Assembly: GCA_016710785.1 (NCBI GenBank)
Contig: JADJUE010000008.1
Coordinates: 62,001-126,000 of the forward strand
DNA: 64,000 nucleotides
Origin: Candidatus Epilinea brevis
Lineage (GTDB): Bacteria > Chloroflexota > Anaerolineae > Epilineales > Epilineaceae
Direction: 5' to 3'
Made by a program: the position numbers and the translations under genes. How positions within the stretch are numbered: the first letter of the stretch is position 1; every line of letters begins with the position of its first letter. A model generated the notes under the pieces. That model was not told the origin of the DNA, did not search any database, and was given only the letters and a program-made list of their open reading frames with translations. This document shows, piece after piece, positions 10,735 through 18,645 of this stretch.

Positions 10735-10779
10735 GACACGGACCGGTCAGGAAGCGGCTTCTTGCCCGCCGGGCCCGCT

Positions 10780-11238
10780 TCAGCGGATGAGCTTGCTCTC
10801 CAGCCCCGCGTGCAGCCGCAGATACTGAAGCCAGCCCCCCACAGACAGGGCCCCCATCTGGTTGTGGGGGATCAGGCGGGAACGATCCACGCCCGCGGCC
10901 TGCAGTTCGCGCACCAGGGCCACGGTGGCGGCGCGGGTGGCGGTGAAGGCCGTCGTGAGGCTAGACCAGTCGCCGATGTCCTCCGGGCGATAGCCGTCAT
11001 ACTCGTCCGTCGTCAGCGGCGCACCCAGGGCGACTCGCAAGCGGCTCTGCCCCCAACGTTCGATACCGATGACATGGCGCAGTTGGTCGATGTTTCTCGC
11101 ACTGCCGGATGCCTTGGCGCAGCGGGCCTGGATGCTGGCGCCGGAAGCCTCCAGATCGGCGATCTGACGCTGCCAGGTGGCCCTGCGCGCCGGGCGTTCG
11201 GTGATGATGTCGGTGAGCAGGCGTTGGATGAGGCCCAT
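10780..11238 (-). CDS. DinB-like four-helix metal-binding protein
   Basis: A 152-residue DinB/YfiT-type protein, with an ATG preceded by CAGGAG. The fold is suggested by helix patterns and by two candidate metal histidines: HVIGIERWGQSRL near residue 56 and LRLHAGLE near 143. DinB-like proteins often act as thiol-dependent transferases or have unknown roles; despite the name it is not DNA polymerase IV. It is divergent from the rRNA methyltransferase gene. The substrate cannot be told. Confidence 0.72.
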   Translation of the reverse strand: MGLIQRLLTDIITERPARRATWQRQIADLEASGASIQARCAKASGSARNIDQLRHVIGIERWGQSRLRVALGAPLTTDEYDGYRPEDIGDWSSLTTAFTATRAATVALVRELQAAGVDRSRLIPHNQMGALSVGGWLQYLRLHAGLESKLIR

Positions 11239-11339
11239 GACTCGGCTCCTGTGGCTGCGGCCGGCGGATGACCTGCCAACGCTAGCACGGCATGGCGCAA
11301 GGCCTTGACCCGCCGATTGCCGGCGCCTATGGTTGCCGG

Positions 11340-12638
11340 ATGAGCAGCTACCCGATCAACGGGGCCGTCCTGCACCTCAAGCCCGGCCGCGACAAGCCCG
11401 TCCGCGGCCGGCATCCCTGGATCTTCTCCGGCGCCGTCGCCCGGATGGAAGGCGCGCCCGCACCTGGTGACCTGGCCATGGTGCGGGCTGCCGACGGGCA
11501 GTCTCTGGGCTGGGCCACGGTGAACGACCGCTCGCAGATCCTGGGACGCATGTTGAGCTGGGAGCCTGAGGCGCCGGTGGACGAGGCCTTCTGGCGCGGG
11601 AGGCTCGGCGAGGCCATGGGCCTGCGCGCCGCCCTGCCGGACCTTGGGCTGCGGCGTGAGGACGGTGCCTGCCGTCTGGTCAACGCCGAATCGGACGGCC
11701 TGCCGGGCCTGGTCATCGACCGCTACGGCCCCTACCTGGTGCTGCAGGCCCTGACGGCGGGCATCGACGTCCGCAAGGCAGCGTTGGCGCGCTGGGCGGC
11801 GGAGCTGTGGGCGGAGGCTGGCGGGCGGGCCTGCGCCGGCGTCTACGAGCGCTCGGACGTGGACGTGCGGGCCAAGGAGGGTCTGGCGGAAGCCGTGGGC
11901 CCGCTCTGGGGCGAGGCAGCACCGGATGTCTTATGGATCCGGGAGCCGCTGGGTCGGGCCGCGTCCGATGCGACGGTTGACCCGCCCCAGGCCGAATCGC
12001 TCAAGCCCGGGACCGTCCTCCTCCCGGTCGACATCCGCAGCGGTCACAAGACCGGCGCCTACCTGGACCAGGCGGACAACCGCCGCCGGGTGGCGCGCTA
12101 CGCGGCGGGCCGGCGGGTACTCAATGTCTTCAGCTACACCGGCGGCTTCGGGCTGCACGCCGCGGCCGGCGGGGCGGCGGCCTTGACCCAGGTGGACAGC
12201 TCGGGGCCGGCCCTGGCCCTGGCGGCGCAGGCCCTGGCCCGGGCGGACCTGCCGATCGCGGCGCCGGAGCTGGTGGAGGCCGACGCCTTCCAGCAGCTGC
12301 GCCGCTGGCGGGACGAAGGGCGCAGCTTCGACATGATCGTCTTGGATCCGCCGAAGTTCGTCATGAACGCCGGGCAGCTGGCCAAGGCGGCGCGCGCCTA
12401 CAAGGACATCAACCTGCTGGCCCTGAAGCTGCTGGACAGGGGCGGCATCCTGGCCACCTTCTCCTGCTCCGGCCTGGTCTCGGCCGAGTTCTTCCAGCAG
12501 ATCCTGCATGGCGCGGCCCTGGACGCCGGCCGGGACCTGGCCATCCTGGAGCGGCTGGGGCAGGGAGCGGACCATCCGGTGCGGCTGAGTTTTCCAGAAG
12601 GGGCCTACTTGAAGGGAATCCTGGGGCGGGTGGCGTGA
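11340..12638 (+). CDS. rlmI: RlmI-type 23S rRNA m5C methyltransferase
   Basis: A 432-residue protein. The N-terminal ~75 residues form a PUA domain (HLKPGRDKPVRGRHPWIFSGA). The RlmI-like central domain contains NAESDGLPGLVIDRYG. The C-terminal Rossmann methyltransferase has VLNVFSYTGGFGLHAA (SAM binding), an LDPPKF catalytic motif and FSCSG with the conserved cysteine. RlmI methylates C1962 of E. coli 23S rRNA. I chose ATG 11340, where the PUA domain begins, over a GTG/ATG 48 nt upstream. The exact rRNA target here is inferred. A second, PUA-less relative lies at 35875-37017. Confidence 0.88.
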   Translation: MSSYPINGAVLHLKPGRDKPVRGRHPWIFSGAVARMEGAPAPGDLAMVRAADGQSLGWATVNDRSQILGRMLSWEPEAPVDEAFWRGRLGEAMGLRAALPDLGLRREDGACRLVNAESDGLPGLVIDRYGPYLVLQALTAGIDVRKAALARWAAELWAEAGGRACAGVYERSDVDVRAKEGLAEAVGPLWGEAAPDVLWIREPLGRAASDATVDPPQAESLKPGTVLLPVDIRSGHKTGAYLDQADNRRRVARYAAGRRVLNVFSYTGGFGLHAAAGGAAALTQVDSSGPALALAAQALARADLPIAAPELVEADAFQQLRRWRDEGRSFDMIVLDPPKFVMNAGQLAKAARAYKDINLLALKLLDRGGILATFSCSGLVSAEFFQQILHGAALDAGRDLAILERLGQGADHPVRLSFPEGAYLKGILGRVA

Positions 12639-12731
12639 TGGCCGCCGCCGGCCGGATCGCCCGCCGGACCCCTTGTCTCCGCTTGTCCCCCTTGCCCGTC
12701 TCGACCTTCCGATGATATCCTCCGCGCCGCG

Positions 12732-12947
12732 ATGACCCTCGGCATCGAGCATTGCCCCAAATGCCGCGCCATGCAGGCGCCCGGGCTCCGCTGCGTGATC
12801 TGCGGCGCCCGCCTGCCGGGCGGCGCGGACGACCAGCTGGGAACGCGGGAGATCCTGAACCTCTCCGGCATCCTGATCCTCTGGCTGGCCGGCTTTGTGC
12901 TGGCGGCGGTGCTGCTCATCTCCCTGGTGGGATGGCTGCTGGGCTGA
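12732..12947 (+). CDS. Small zinc-ribbon/transmembrane protein (71 aa)
   Basis: This 71-residue protein has one zinc ribbon (CPKC...CVIC) at residues 8-25 and a single membrane helix (~44-70, ILNLSGILILWLAGFVLAAV). It sits between rlmI and the acyl-CoA dehydrogenase, 44 nt before the latter. It belongs to the same broad style as the zinc-ribbon membrane protein at 9886. No function recognised. Confidence 0.65.
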   Translation: MTLGIEHCPKCRAMQAPGLRCVICGARLPGGADDQLGTREILNLSGILILWLAGFVLAAVLLISLVGWLLG

Positions 12948-12991
12948 GGGCGCGCACGAGCCGGCTTCATCCCCCCGCAGGAAGACCCACC

Positions 12992-14128
12992 ATGAACTTC
13001 GAGCTGAGCGAAGAGCAGCGCCAGATCCAGAGCACGATCCGCGAGGTGGCCCAGGCGGAGTTCGCCCCCCGCGCCCATGCGATCGACGAGGAGAGCCGCT
13101 TCCCGCAGGAGAATGTGGACCGTCTCTTCGAGCTGGGCTTCATGGGCCTGCCGATCCCGGAGGCCTACGGCGGCTTCGGCGGCGACACGGTGAGCTACGC
13201 CCTGGCGGTGGAGGAGATCTCCGCGGCCTGCGGCTCGACGGGCCTGATCTATGCCGCCCATGTGAGCCTGGGCGCCTCGCCCTTCTACCTCTTCGGCACC
13301 GAGGCGCAGAAGCAGAAGTACCTGCCCAAGCTCTGCACGGGCAGCCTGGGGGCCTTCGGCCTCACGGAGCCGCATACGGGTTCGGATGCGGCCAACACCA
13401 AGACGGTGGCCGAGAAGCGCGGCGATCGGTGGATCTTGAACGGCCAGAAGATGTGGATCACCAACGGCGCCCTGGCGGAGACGGTCATCTGCACAGCGCG
13501 CGCCATCATCGACGGGGTGGACCACGGGGTGAGCTGCTTCATCGTCGAGAAGGGCATGCCCGGCTTCACGCCGGGCAAGAACGAGCCGAAGATGGGCCTC
13601 AAGGGCTCAGTGACGAGCCAGCTCTTCCTGGAGGACTGCGCGATCCCGGAGGAGAACCTGCTGGGCCAGGTGGGCAAGGGCATGCGCCAGATGCTGACGA
13701 TCCTGGACGGCGGACGGATCAGCATCGCCGCGATGGCCCTGGGCCTGGGGCGGGCGGCCCTGGACCAGTCGGTGGTCTACAGCCACCAGCGCGAGGCGTT
13801 CGGGCATACGATCGCGGGCTTCCAGGCCATCCAGTGGAAGGTGGCGGACATGGCCACCCTGCTGGAGGCGGCACGGCTGCTCATCTTCCAGGCGGCCACG
13901 CTCAAGGACCAGGGCAAGCGCTTCACCAACGAGGCGGCCATGGCCAAGCTCTTCGCCTCCGAGGCGGCAGAGAAGGCCTGCTTCGAGGCCATCCAGATCC
14001 ACGGCGGCATGGGCTACTCCCGCGAGATGCCGGTGGAGCGCTACTACCGCGACAACCGCCTGACGGAGATCGGCGAGGGGACGAGCGAGATCCTCAGGTA
14101 CGTGATCGCGAGGAATGTGTTGGGGTGA
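12992..14128 (+). CDS. Acyl-CoA dehydrogenase
   Basis: A 378-residue FAD enzyme that introduces the alpha-beta double bond in acyl-CoA. The N-terminal helical domain begins MNFELSEEQRQIQSTIREVA. The FAD/substrate segment is AFGLTEPHTGSDA and WITNG. The C-terminal part has QIHGGMGYSREMPVERYYRD and the catalytic base in IGEGTSEI (E362). This placing of the glutamate is that of short/medium-chain and butyryl-CoA type enzymes. No electron-transfer flavoprotein genes are adjacent. The start is the ATG right before the family's usual N-terminus. Chain length and pathway (fatty acid or branched amino acid) cannot be settled here. Confidence 0.93.
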   Translation: MNFELSEEQRQIQSTIREVAQAEFAPRAHAIDEESRFPQENVDRLFELGFMGLPIPEAYGGFGGDTVSYALAVEEISAACGSTGLIYAAHVSLGASPFYLFGTEAQKQKYLPKLCTGSLGAFGLTEPHTGSDAANTKTVAEKRGDRWILNGQKMWITNGALAETVICTARAIIDGVDHGVSCFIVEKGMPGFTPGKNEPKMGLKGSVTSQLFLEDCAIPEENLLGQVGKGMRQMLTILDGGRISIAAMALGLGRAALDQSVVYSHQREAFGHTIAGFQAIQWKVADMATLLEAARLLIFQAATLKDQGKRFTNEAAMAKLFASEAAEKACFEAIQIHGGMGYSREMPVERYYRDNRLTEIGEGTSEILRYVIARNVLG

Positions 14129-14141
14129 GGGCGGACGGCCC

Positions 14142-14786
14142 TCATCCCCCGGCCGTGTCGCCCGCCGGTTCGGGCGATCGCGTGTCGCGCGGATCCGCAG
14201 CCATCTCCGGCTCCAGATCCACCCCCAAGCCATCCGCCACCCGGTTGATGTAGTTGAAGTAGGCGATCGCCTGCACCGCGTCGTGGATGGCCAGGTCCCC
14301 CAGGCCCGCCGCACGCAGCGGCGCCAGGTCGGCGCGGCGCATCGCCCCCGGACTCGCCGTCAGCTTGATGGCGAAGGGCAGCAGGGTGTCCATGGGCCGC
14401 GGCCAGGCAAAGGACAGGGGCGCGGCGCTGAGGAGCGCGGCTTCCGCGCCGGCGGCGTCGAAGCCCGCCGGCCAGGGGCCGCTCGTCGAACCCAGTTCCT
14501 TGACGACCTCCGACCGGAAGTCTGCGGCATGGGCCAGCATTCAGTAATGGCAGTCGTTGGTCCGGCTGACCACCGTGGCCAGCGCCTCGCGCTGGGCGCG
14601 GCTCAGTGGTGACGGAGCGTGCATGCTGGCCGTGTACAGCCGCATCGACGCGTCCAGGGTGCGCGGCGACAGGCTCTGCACCTGGAGGATCTGGAAGACC
14701 TTGCCCGCCCGCTGGATGGCGGCGTCGAAGATGGCCTTTAGCCGCCCTTCGGCGGCGGCCGGTGGAATGTTCTGAATCCAAGGCAT
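14142..14786 (-). CDS. AhpD-like peroxidase-related protein, probable selenoprotein (CxxU)
   Basis: Read through one in-frame TGA (14541-14543), this is a 214-residue protein of the carboxymuconolactone decarboxylase/AhpD superfamily ('peroxidase-related' branch). MPWIQNIPP starts after GAGGAG. The first half ends TVVSRTNDCHY; the second continues MLAHAADFR and later IAYFNYINRVADGLGVDLEPE, which is the normal family C-terminus. The TGA stands exactly where the family has the second cysteine of CHYC, giving C79-H80-Y81-U82 with H86 as the proton-relay histidine. A hairpin with a GGUC loop begins 18 nt after the TGA. AhpD-type proteins reduce peroxides or disulfides with this Cys pair. The alternative is a Cys(TGC)-to-TGA nonsense mutation. 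No selA, selB, selC or selD lies in the window. Confidence 0.75.
14505..14522 (-). promoter_or_regulatory. Bacterial SECIS-like hairpin
   Basis: On the minus strand GACTTCC-GGTC-GGAGGTC forms a 7-bp stem (one G-U pair) closing a four-base GGUC loop. The stem begins 18 nt and the loop 25 nt after the TGA. Known bacterial SECIS elements lie just downstream of UGA, with a guanine at the start of a small apical loop; E. coli fdhF has GGUC in its loop. That match is established knowledge; function here is inference. Confidence 0.65.
14541..14543 (-). other. In-frame TGA, probable selenocysteine codon
   Basis: Codon 82 of the AhpD-like gene. Both sides are open in the same frame and both match one protein family; only the catalytic cysteine codon is replaced by TGA. 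No base insertion or deletion is needed to join the halves. Confidence 0.72.
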
Positions 14787-14948
14787 GGCCGGCTCCTCAT
14801 TGTGAACGGGCGACAACGGTCGGCGGGGGAAGAAAGGGTGCGCGGCGCACGGAGGATTTCGTCGGAGGCGGACAAGTCTGCCGACAACCATGGAACCCGC
14901 GGCGATTGTCGTCGGAAAGTCACCCGCATCCCCTGGGGACGGTCGCTG

Positions 14949-15033
14949 ATTCGCTTAAGCGAATTGTCCATATCCGCTTAAGCGAATTCCCATAAGTCGC
15001 TTAGGGGATTTTTTACCATTCGCTAGAGCGATT
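14949..15033. promoter_or_regulatory. Array of four 16-bp palindromes at exact 23-bp period
   Basis: Units begin at 14949, 14972, 14995 and 15018. The first, ATTCGCTTAAGCGAAT, is a perfect palindrome. The others match it at 15, 12 and 13 of 16 positions. The 7-bp spacers are unrelated in sequence. The region is much richer in A/T than its surroundings and lies 160-250 bp upstream of the AhpD-like gene and downstream of the gene ending at 15143. It looks like a multi-site operator for a dimeric repressor; the regulator is unknown. The rest of 14787-15142 holds no gene I can support. Confidence 0.7.
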
Positions 15034-15142
15034 TACATGGCATCCGCAGCGGAACAGCCCGCTTGATCGACGAGAACACGGTGGCGTGTCGCGGTGGCGG
15101 GAGTAGATCGCGGGTGCAGATCGCAGCCGCGGACGCCCGCCA

Positions 15143-16036
15143 TCAGCCCCTGTCGCGGTTGATCCAGGTATACGGGATCAGCAGGATGTCGCGCTCCCGC
15201 AGGGCTTCCTGGGCCGACGGATGGATGGCCATGCCGACGATCACCTTCACCACCGCCGATTCTTGCAGGGCATCGGCCACACGATCCAGCTTGTCGGCCA
15301 TCCGTCGCGCCTCAGAACCCCCCAGGCGAGCCTTGACCTCGGCCAGGACCGTGACCGGCAAGCCGGCTAGTTCGCCGGTCGCCATCAGGTCGATCTCCTC
15401 GACCGCGCCATCCAGCAGGACCGTGTAGCAGCGCTCGAAGACCAGCCCCGTGAGCCCATGGTGTCGATCGAGCCAGGACGGCAGCAAGGCTCCGCTGAAG
15501 TCCTCCAGATTGAGGCCGAAGTCGTTGCTCAGGCTACCCACCTGTTGGGACAGTCGCCCGAGGCTGATGTCGGTGTTCCGCTGCGCAACCTGCAACTCGC
15601 CTGTCAGGACAGCCAGATCCTTGACCGCCACCTCGGTGCGTCCCTGAGCAGCTGCCAACTGCTCCACATGCATATCCGTGCGTCCCTGAGCGGCTGCCAA
15701 CTGCTCCACATGCATATCCGTGCGGTCCAGCGCATCGGCCAGCCGCTCCATCCGCAGTTCCGTACGGCCTTGCGCGGTGGCCAGCTCCTCCATCCGCAGC
15801 TCCGTACGGCCTTGCGCGGTGGCCAGCTCCTCCATCCGCAGCTCGGTACGCCCCTGTAGATCCGCGATGCGGTTCGTGCTTCGCGTCAAGGAGCGCAGAT
15901 CGGATCCCATGGTGCCGCGCTCGCCGTCATCGCCCACAATGCGGCCGAATACCTGGGCCAGGGCATCGACCTGTTCGGTCGCAAACACCCCTGACAATGT
16001 GGCCTCTATCTGCGAACGGTTCATGATGCCGCTCAT
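15143..16036 (-). CDS. Coiled-coil protein with PD-(D/E)xK nuclease-like C-terminus
   Basis: A 297-residue protein. AGGAG lies 8 nt before ATG 16036, which I prefer to in-frame starts 60 nt upstream and 12 nt downstream. Residues ~55-145 form a coiled coil built from six near-identical 14-residue units (QGRTELRMEELATA, QGRTDMHVEQLAAA). The C-terminal ~120 residues have EIDLMATGEL and VTVLAEVKARLG, the D...ExK arrangement of PD-(D/E)xK nuclease-fold domains. This combination is known from DUF3782-like proteins that are widespread in cyanobacteria and Chloroflexota and often multi-copy. The catalytic set (E/D, D, E-x-K) appears intact. Target unknown; no partner gene. Confidence 0.7.
   Translation of the reverse strand: MSGIMNRSQIEATLSGVFATEQVDALAQVFGRIVGDDGERGTMGSDLRSLTRSTNRIADLQGRTELRMEELATAQGRTELRMEELATAQGRTELRMERLADALDRTDMHVEQLAAAQGRTDMHVEQLAAAQGRTEVAVKDLAVLTGELQVAQRNTDISLGRLSQQVGSLSNDFGLNLEDFSGALLPSWLDRHHGLTGLVFERCYTVLLDGAVEEIDLMATGELAGLPVTVLAEVKARLGGSEARRMADKLDRVADALQESAVVKVIVGMAIHPSAQEALRERDILLIPYTWINRDRG
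15640..15855 (-). repeat. 42-bp in-frame minisatellite (coding heptads)
   Basis: Tandem 42-bp units encode the 14-residue coiled-coil repeats of the nuclease-like protein. Two adjacent copies each of the CAGCTCCTCCATCCGCAG and TGCTCCACATGCATATCCGT sub-types are almost identical, which points to recent unit duplication. Copy number may vary between strains. Confidence 0.8.
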
Positions 16037-16074
16037 CGTCGTCACTCCTGTCCATGCCGTCGTGGGTGGCATCG

Positions 16075-16896
16075 TCAGACCGCGACAAGGTAGCACAGGC
16101 CGACAGCCTGACCAAAGGTCCTAGATTCCCCCCGCCACCCGCCGCCCCACCCGCTCCGCCCCGCCACCAGCGCCGCGTTGACCGCCAGGTAGATCAAGGC
16201 CACCACGTAGAGCGTCTCCAGCGGGTTGCGCGAGCCCTGGTACAGGATCACCCCGCGGCGGTACAGCTCCAGCACCCCGATGATGCCACCCAGCGAGCTG
16301 TCCTTCACCAGGGTCGCCAGCTGGGCCACCAGGTTGGGAAGGGCCAGACGCAGGGCCTGCGGCAGGATGACCAGCCCCAGCAGCCGCGGCGTCGAGAGGC
16401 CCAGCGCCCGCCCGGCCTCCCATTGGCCGGCCGGCAGGGCGTTCATCGCCGCCCGGAGCGTCTCAGCGTTGACCGCGGCGGTGTAGAGCAGCAGGGCGAC
16501 CGTCAGGGCCAGGGCCGGCGCGCCCAGAGCCTCCAGCTTCAAGGACCGGCCCACCGACCCCAGGCGCAGGAACATCAGGAAGACCAGGCCGATCAGCGGC
16601 ACCGCGCGGATGCCCTCGATGGCCAAGGTCGCCGGCAGGCGCAGCCAGGCCGGGCCCATGCGCCGCGCCAGGGCCAGACCCAAGGCGGCCGGCAGGCTGC
16701 CCACGAGGGCCGTCGCCGACACGCCCAGGGTCATGGCCAGCCCCAGGCCCAAAAAGCGCCAGCTGCTGAGGCGTAGGAAGGGCAGAAAGCCCTCCGGGCG
16801 CATCCGAAAGACCCAGGGCATCAGGGCCAGGAGCAGCAGCAGGCCCAGCCCCGCCAGCAGCGTCGCCTCCCGCTCACGGGCCCGGTCAGCCACCAA
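16075..16896 (-). CDS. Polar amino-acid ABC transporter permease (second)
   Basis: A 273-residue inner-membrane permease of the HisMQ/GlnP family. About six membrane helices are seen, with AVPLIGLVFLMF and the EAA loop EAGRALGLSTPRLLGLVILPQALRL, which contacts the ATPase. Its TTG start (or GTG three bases later) overlaps the end of the first permease gene, so translation is coupled. It pairs with that permease, the ATPase at 18646 and the binding protein at 17575. The C-terminal ~30 residues are Gly/Arg-rich and unlike the family. Confidence 0.85.
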   Translation of the reverse strand: MVADRAREREATLLAGLGLLLLLALMPWVFRMRPEGFLPFLRLSSWRFLGLGLAMTLGVSATALVGSLPAALGLALARRMGPAWLRLPATLAIEGIRAVPLIGLVFLMFLRLGSVGRSLKLEALGAPALALTVALLLYTAAVNAETLRAAMNALPAGQWEAGRALGLSTPRLLGLVILPQALRLALPNLVAQLATLVKDSSLGGIIGVLELYRRGVILYQGSRNPLETLYVVALIYLAVNAALVAGRSGWGGGWRGESRTFGQAVGLCYLVAV

Positions 16897-17578
16897 GGTG
16901 CGCCCCGCCCCCAGGCCACCGCCCGTCCCCGCTCCGTCCCGCGTCCTTCCGCCATCCCCGCTCCAAGGCGTTCACCCCCAGGGCCATCGGCACCGTCAGC
17001 AGCAGGTAGAGTCCGAAAGCGGCGAGCAGCGGCCAGGTCTTGAAGCTGCGCCCTCCCACCGCGTCTACCCGGTACATCAACTCCGGCACCGCCACCGCCG
17101 AGGCCAGGGCCGAGTTCTTCACCAGGGCGATGGCCACCGTGCCCAACGGCGGCAGGGTGGCGCGGAAGGCTTGCGGCAACAGGACCAGGCGCAGCTCCTG
17201 CACCCCGCTCAGCCCCAGCGAACGGGCGGCCTCCCGCTGCCCCTCCGGCACCGCCAACAGCCCCGAGCGCACCGCTTCGGCCACGAAGGCCGCGGTGTAG
17301 ACGCCCAGGCCCAAAGCGGCCGAAGCCAGGGCCGACTCAAGGCCCAGGCCCGCCTTGGGCAGACCGAAGTAGACGAAGGCCAGCACCGGCAGCAAGGGCA
17401 GGCCGCGAAAGAGGGCCACGTAGCCCTCCGCCACGGCCCGCGGCAAGCGCGCCGGCGAGAGCCTCAGGACGCCCAAGGGCGTGCCGAGGGCCAAGGCCAA
17501 CACCAGGCCCAGGGCCGACAGCTGGACGGTGACCCACAGGCCCTGGAACAGCGCGACCCAGATCTGGGGCTGGCTCAG
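16886..17578 (-). CDS. Polar amino-acid ABC transporter permease (first), likely CTG start
   Basis: A permease of the HisMQ family. Family marks are FRGLPLLPVLAFVYFGLP and EAARSLGLSGVQELRLVLLPQAFR (EAA loop). The first usable ATG/GTG/TTG is GTG 17503, which would remove most of the first membrane helix. The frame upstream encodes SQPQIWVALFQGLWVTVQL, exactly the usual N-terminus, and an in-frame TGA just before CTGGCAGGC limits it. The best start is therefore CTG 17578, which overlaps the binding-protein stop (CTGA) with GGCGGTGG upstream; that gives 230 residues. A sequence error is the alternative. Confidence 0.8.
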   Translation of the reverse strand: MSQPQIWVALFQGLWVTVQLSALGLVLALALGTPLGVLRLSPARLPRAVAEGYVALFRGLPLLPVLAFVYFGLPKAGLGLESALASAALGLGVYTAAFVAEAVRSGLLAVPEGQREAARSLGLSGVQELRLVLLPQAFRATLPPLGTVAIALVKNSALASAVAVPELMYRVDAVGGRSFKTWPLLAAFGLYLLLTVPMALGVNALERGWRKDAGRSGDGRWPGGGAHLGG

Positions 17579-18570
17579 GGTGCGACCACCGCCTGCCAGT
17601 CATCCGCCGGCGGCTGCGGGATCTCAGCGGCCGGAATCCAGGTCTGGTAGCTCGCCTGCCAGGCGCCCGAGGACTTCATGCCGGCAATGGCCGCGTTGAC
17701 CCCCGCCAGCAGGGCGGCGTCGCCCTTGGCCAGGCCCACACCGTAGGGCTCGGCGGAGAACTGGCCGCCGACCACCTTCCACTTGTCCGGCTCCTGCTTC
17801 ACGTAGCCAAAGAGGATGATGTCATCCGTGGTGACGGCCGCCACCCGGCCGGCGTCCATGGCCGCCACGGCCTCCGAATAGGTGTCGAAGAGTGTGGCGG
17901 TGATGTTCAGGCCGTCCTTGTCCGAGGCGGCCGCCAGGTTCTTCTCCGAGGTGCTGCCCTTGACCGTTCCCACGGCCTGGCCCTTCAGGTCCGCCAGGGC
18001 GCCGACCGCGCTGTCCGCCGGCACCAGCAGGCTCTGTCCGGCCACGAAGTAGACCGACGAGAAGTCGATCTCCAGCAGGCGCTCGGCGTTGATGGTCATG
18101 GTAGAGGCCACCACGTCCACCACCCCCTCGGTCAGGAAGGGGATGCGGTTCTTGGAGATGGCCTCCTTGAACTCCACGGCCTGTGGATCGCCCAGCAGCT
18201 CGGCGGCGATGGCGCGGCAGACATCCACGTCGAAGCCCTCCATCGCGTTCGTCTCCGGGTTCAGGTAGCCGAAGGTGGGCACGTCCACCTTGGTGCCGCA
18301 GACCAGCTTGCCGCGCTCCTGGATGCGGGCCAATACGGATCCGGGTGCCGCCGGGGCCGAGGCTTCGGCGGCGGGCTCCAGGGTGGCGTCGGATAGGGCG
18401 GGAGCGGTGCCCACGGGCGCGTCGGCCGCGGAGTCGGCGGCCGGCTCGGGGGCCTGCGCGCCCTGGCAGGCGGTCAGGCCCAGGGCCAGGAGGGCGATGA
18501 GGCCGGGAAGGAATGGACGGGTGCGGCGGGGACGGGCGCGACAGGATAGGGTCCAGGCGGGGCGGGTCAT
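17575..18570 (-). CDS. Amino-acid ABC transporter substrate-binding lipoprotein
   Basis: A 331-residue protein with AGGAG before ATG 18570. The signal peptide ends at LGLTAC, so it is lipid-anchored, followed by a ~40-residue Ala/Pro/Glu linker. The family 3 solute-binding fold starts at LARIQERGKLVCGTKVD, with GFDVDVCRAIAAELLG, FLTEGVVDVVASTMT and an ATTDDIILFGY hinge region. The type resembles glutamate/aspartate/glutamine binders; the actual ligand is not settled. It is the second gene of the leftward importer operon: ATPase, binding protein, permease, permease. Confidence 0.9.
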   Translation of the reverse strand: MTRPAWTLSCRARPRRTRPFLPGLIALLALGLTACQGAQAPEPAADSAADAPVGTAPALSDATLEPAAEASAPAAPGSVLARIQERGKLVCGTKVDVPTFGYLNPETNAMEGFDVDVCRAIAAELLGDPQAVEFKEAISKNRIPFLTEGVVDVVASTMTINAERLLEIDFSSVYFVAGQSLLVPADSAVGALADLKGQAVGTVKGSTSEKNLAAASDKDGLNITATLFDTYSEAVAAMDAGRVAAVTTDDIILFGYVKQEPDKWKVVGGQFSAEPYGVGLAKGDAALLAGVNAAIAGMKSSGAWQASYQTWIPAAEIPQPPADDWQAVVAP

Positions 18571-18645
18571 GGGGTCTCCTCTGCGGTCAGTCGGGCGGTG
18601 GGAATGCGGCGGGAACTGGAATGCGGCAAAAGAGGGGGCGTCGCC

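Noticed and set aside
11013..11414. 133-residue minus-strand ORF overlapping the DinB-like and rlmI genes
   Set aside because: It runs out of frame across both supported genes and has no ribosome site.
14142..14891. Two separate genes, or a frameshifted pseudogene, in the AhpD-like region
   Set aside because: Both halves are in the same frame, neither is complete alone, and the interruption is a TGA exactly at a catalytic Cys followed by a SECIS-like hairpin. A nonsense mutation remains possible but is less likely.
15640..15855. CRISPR-like repeat array
   Set aside because: The repeats are contiguous, in frame and encode heptads; there are no unique spacers.
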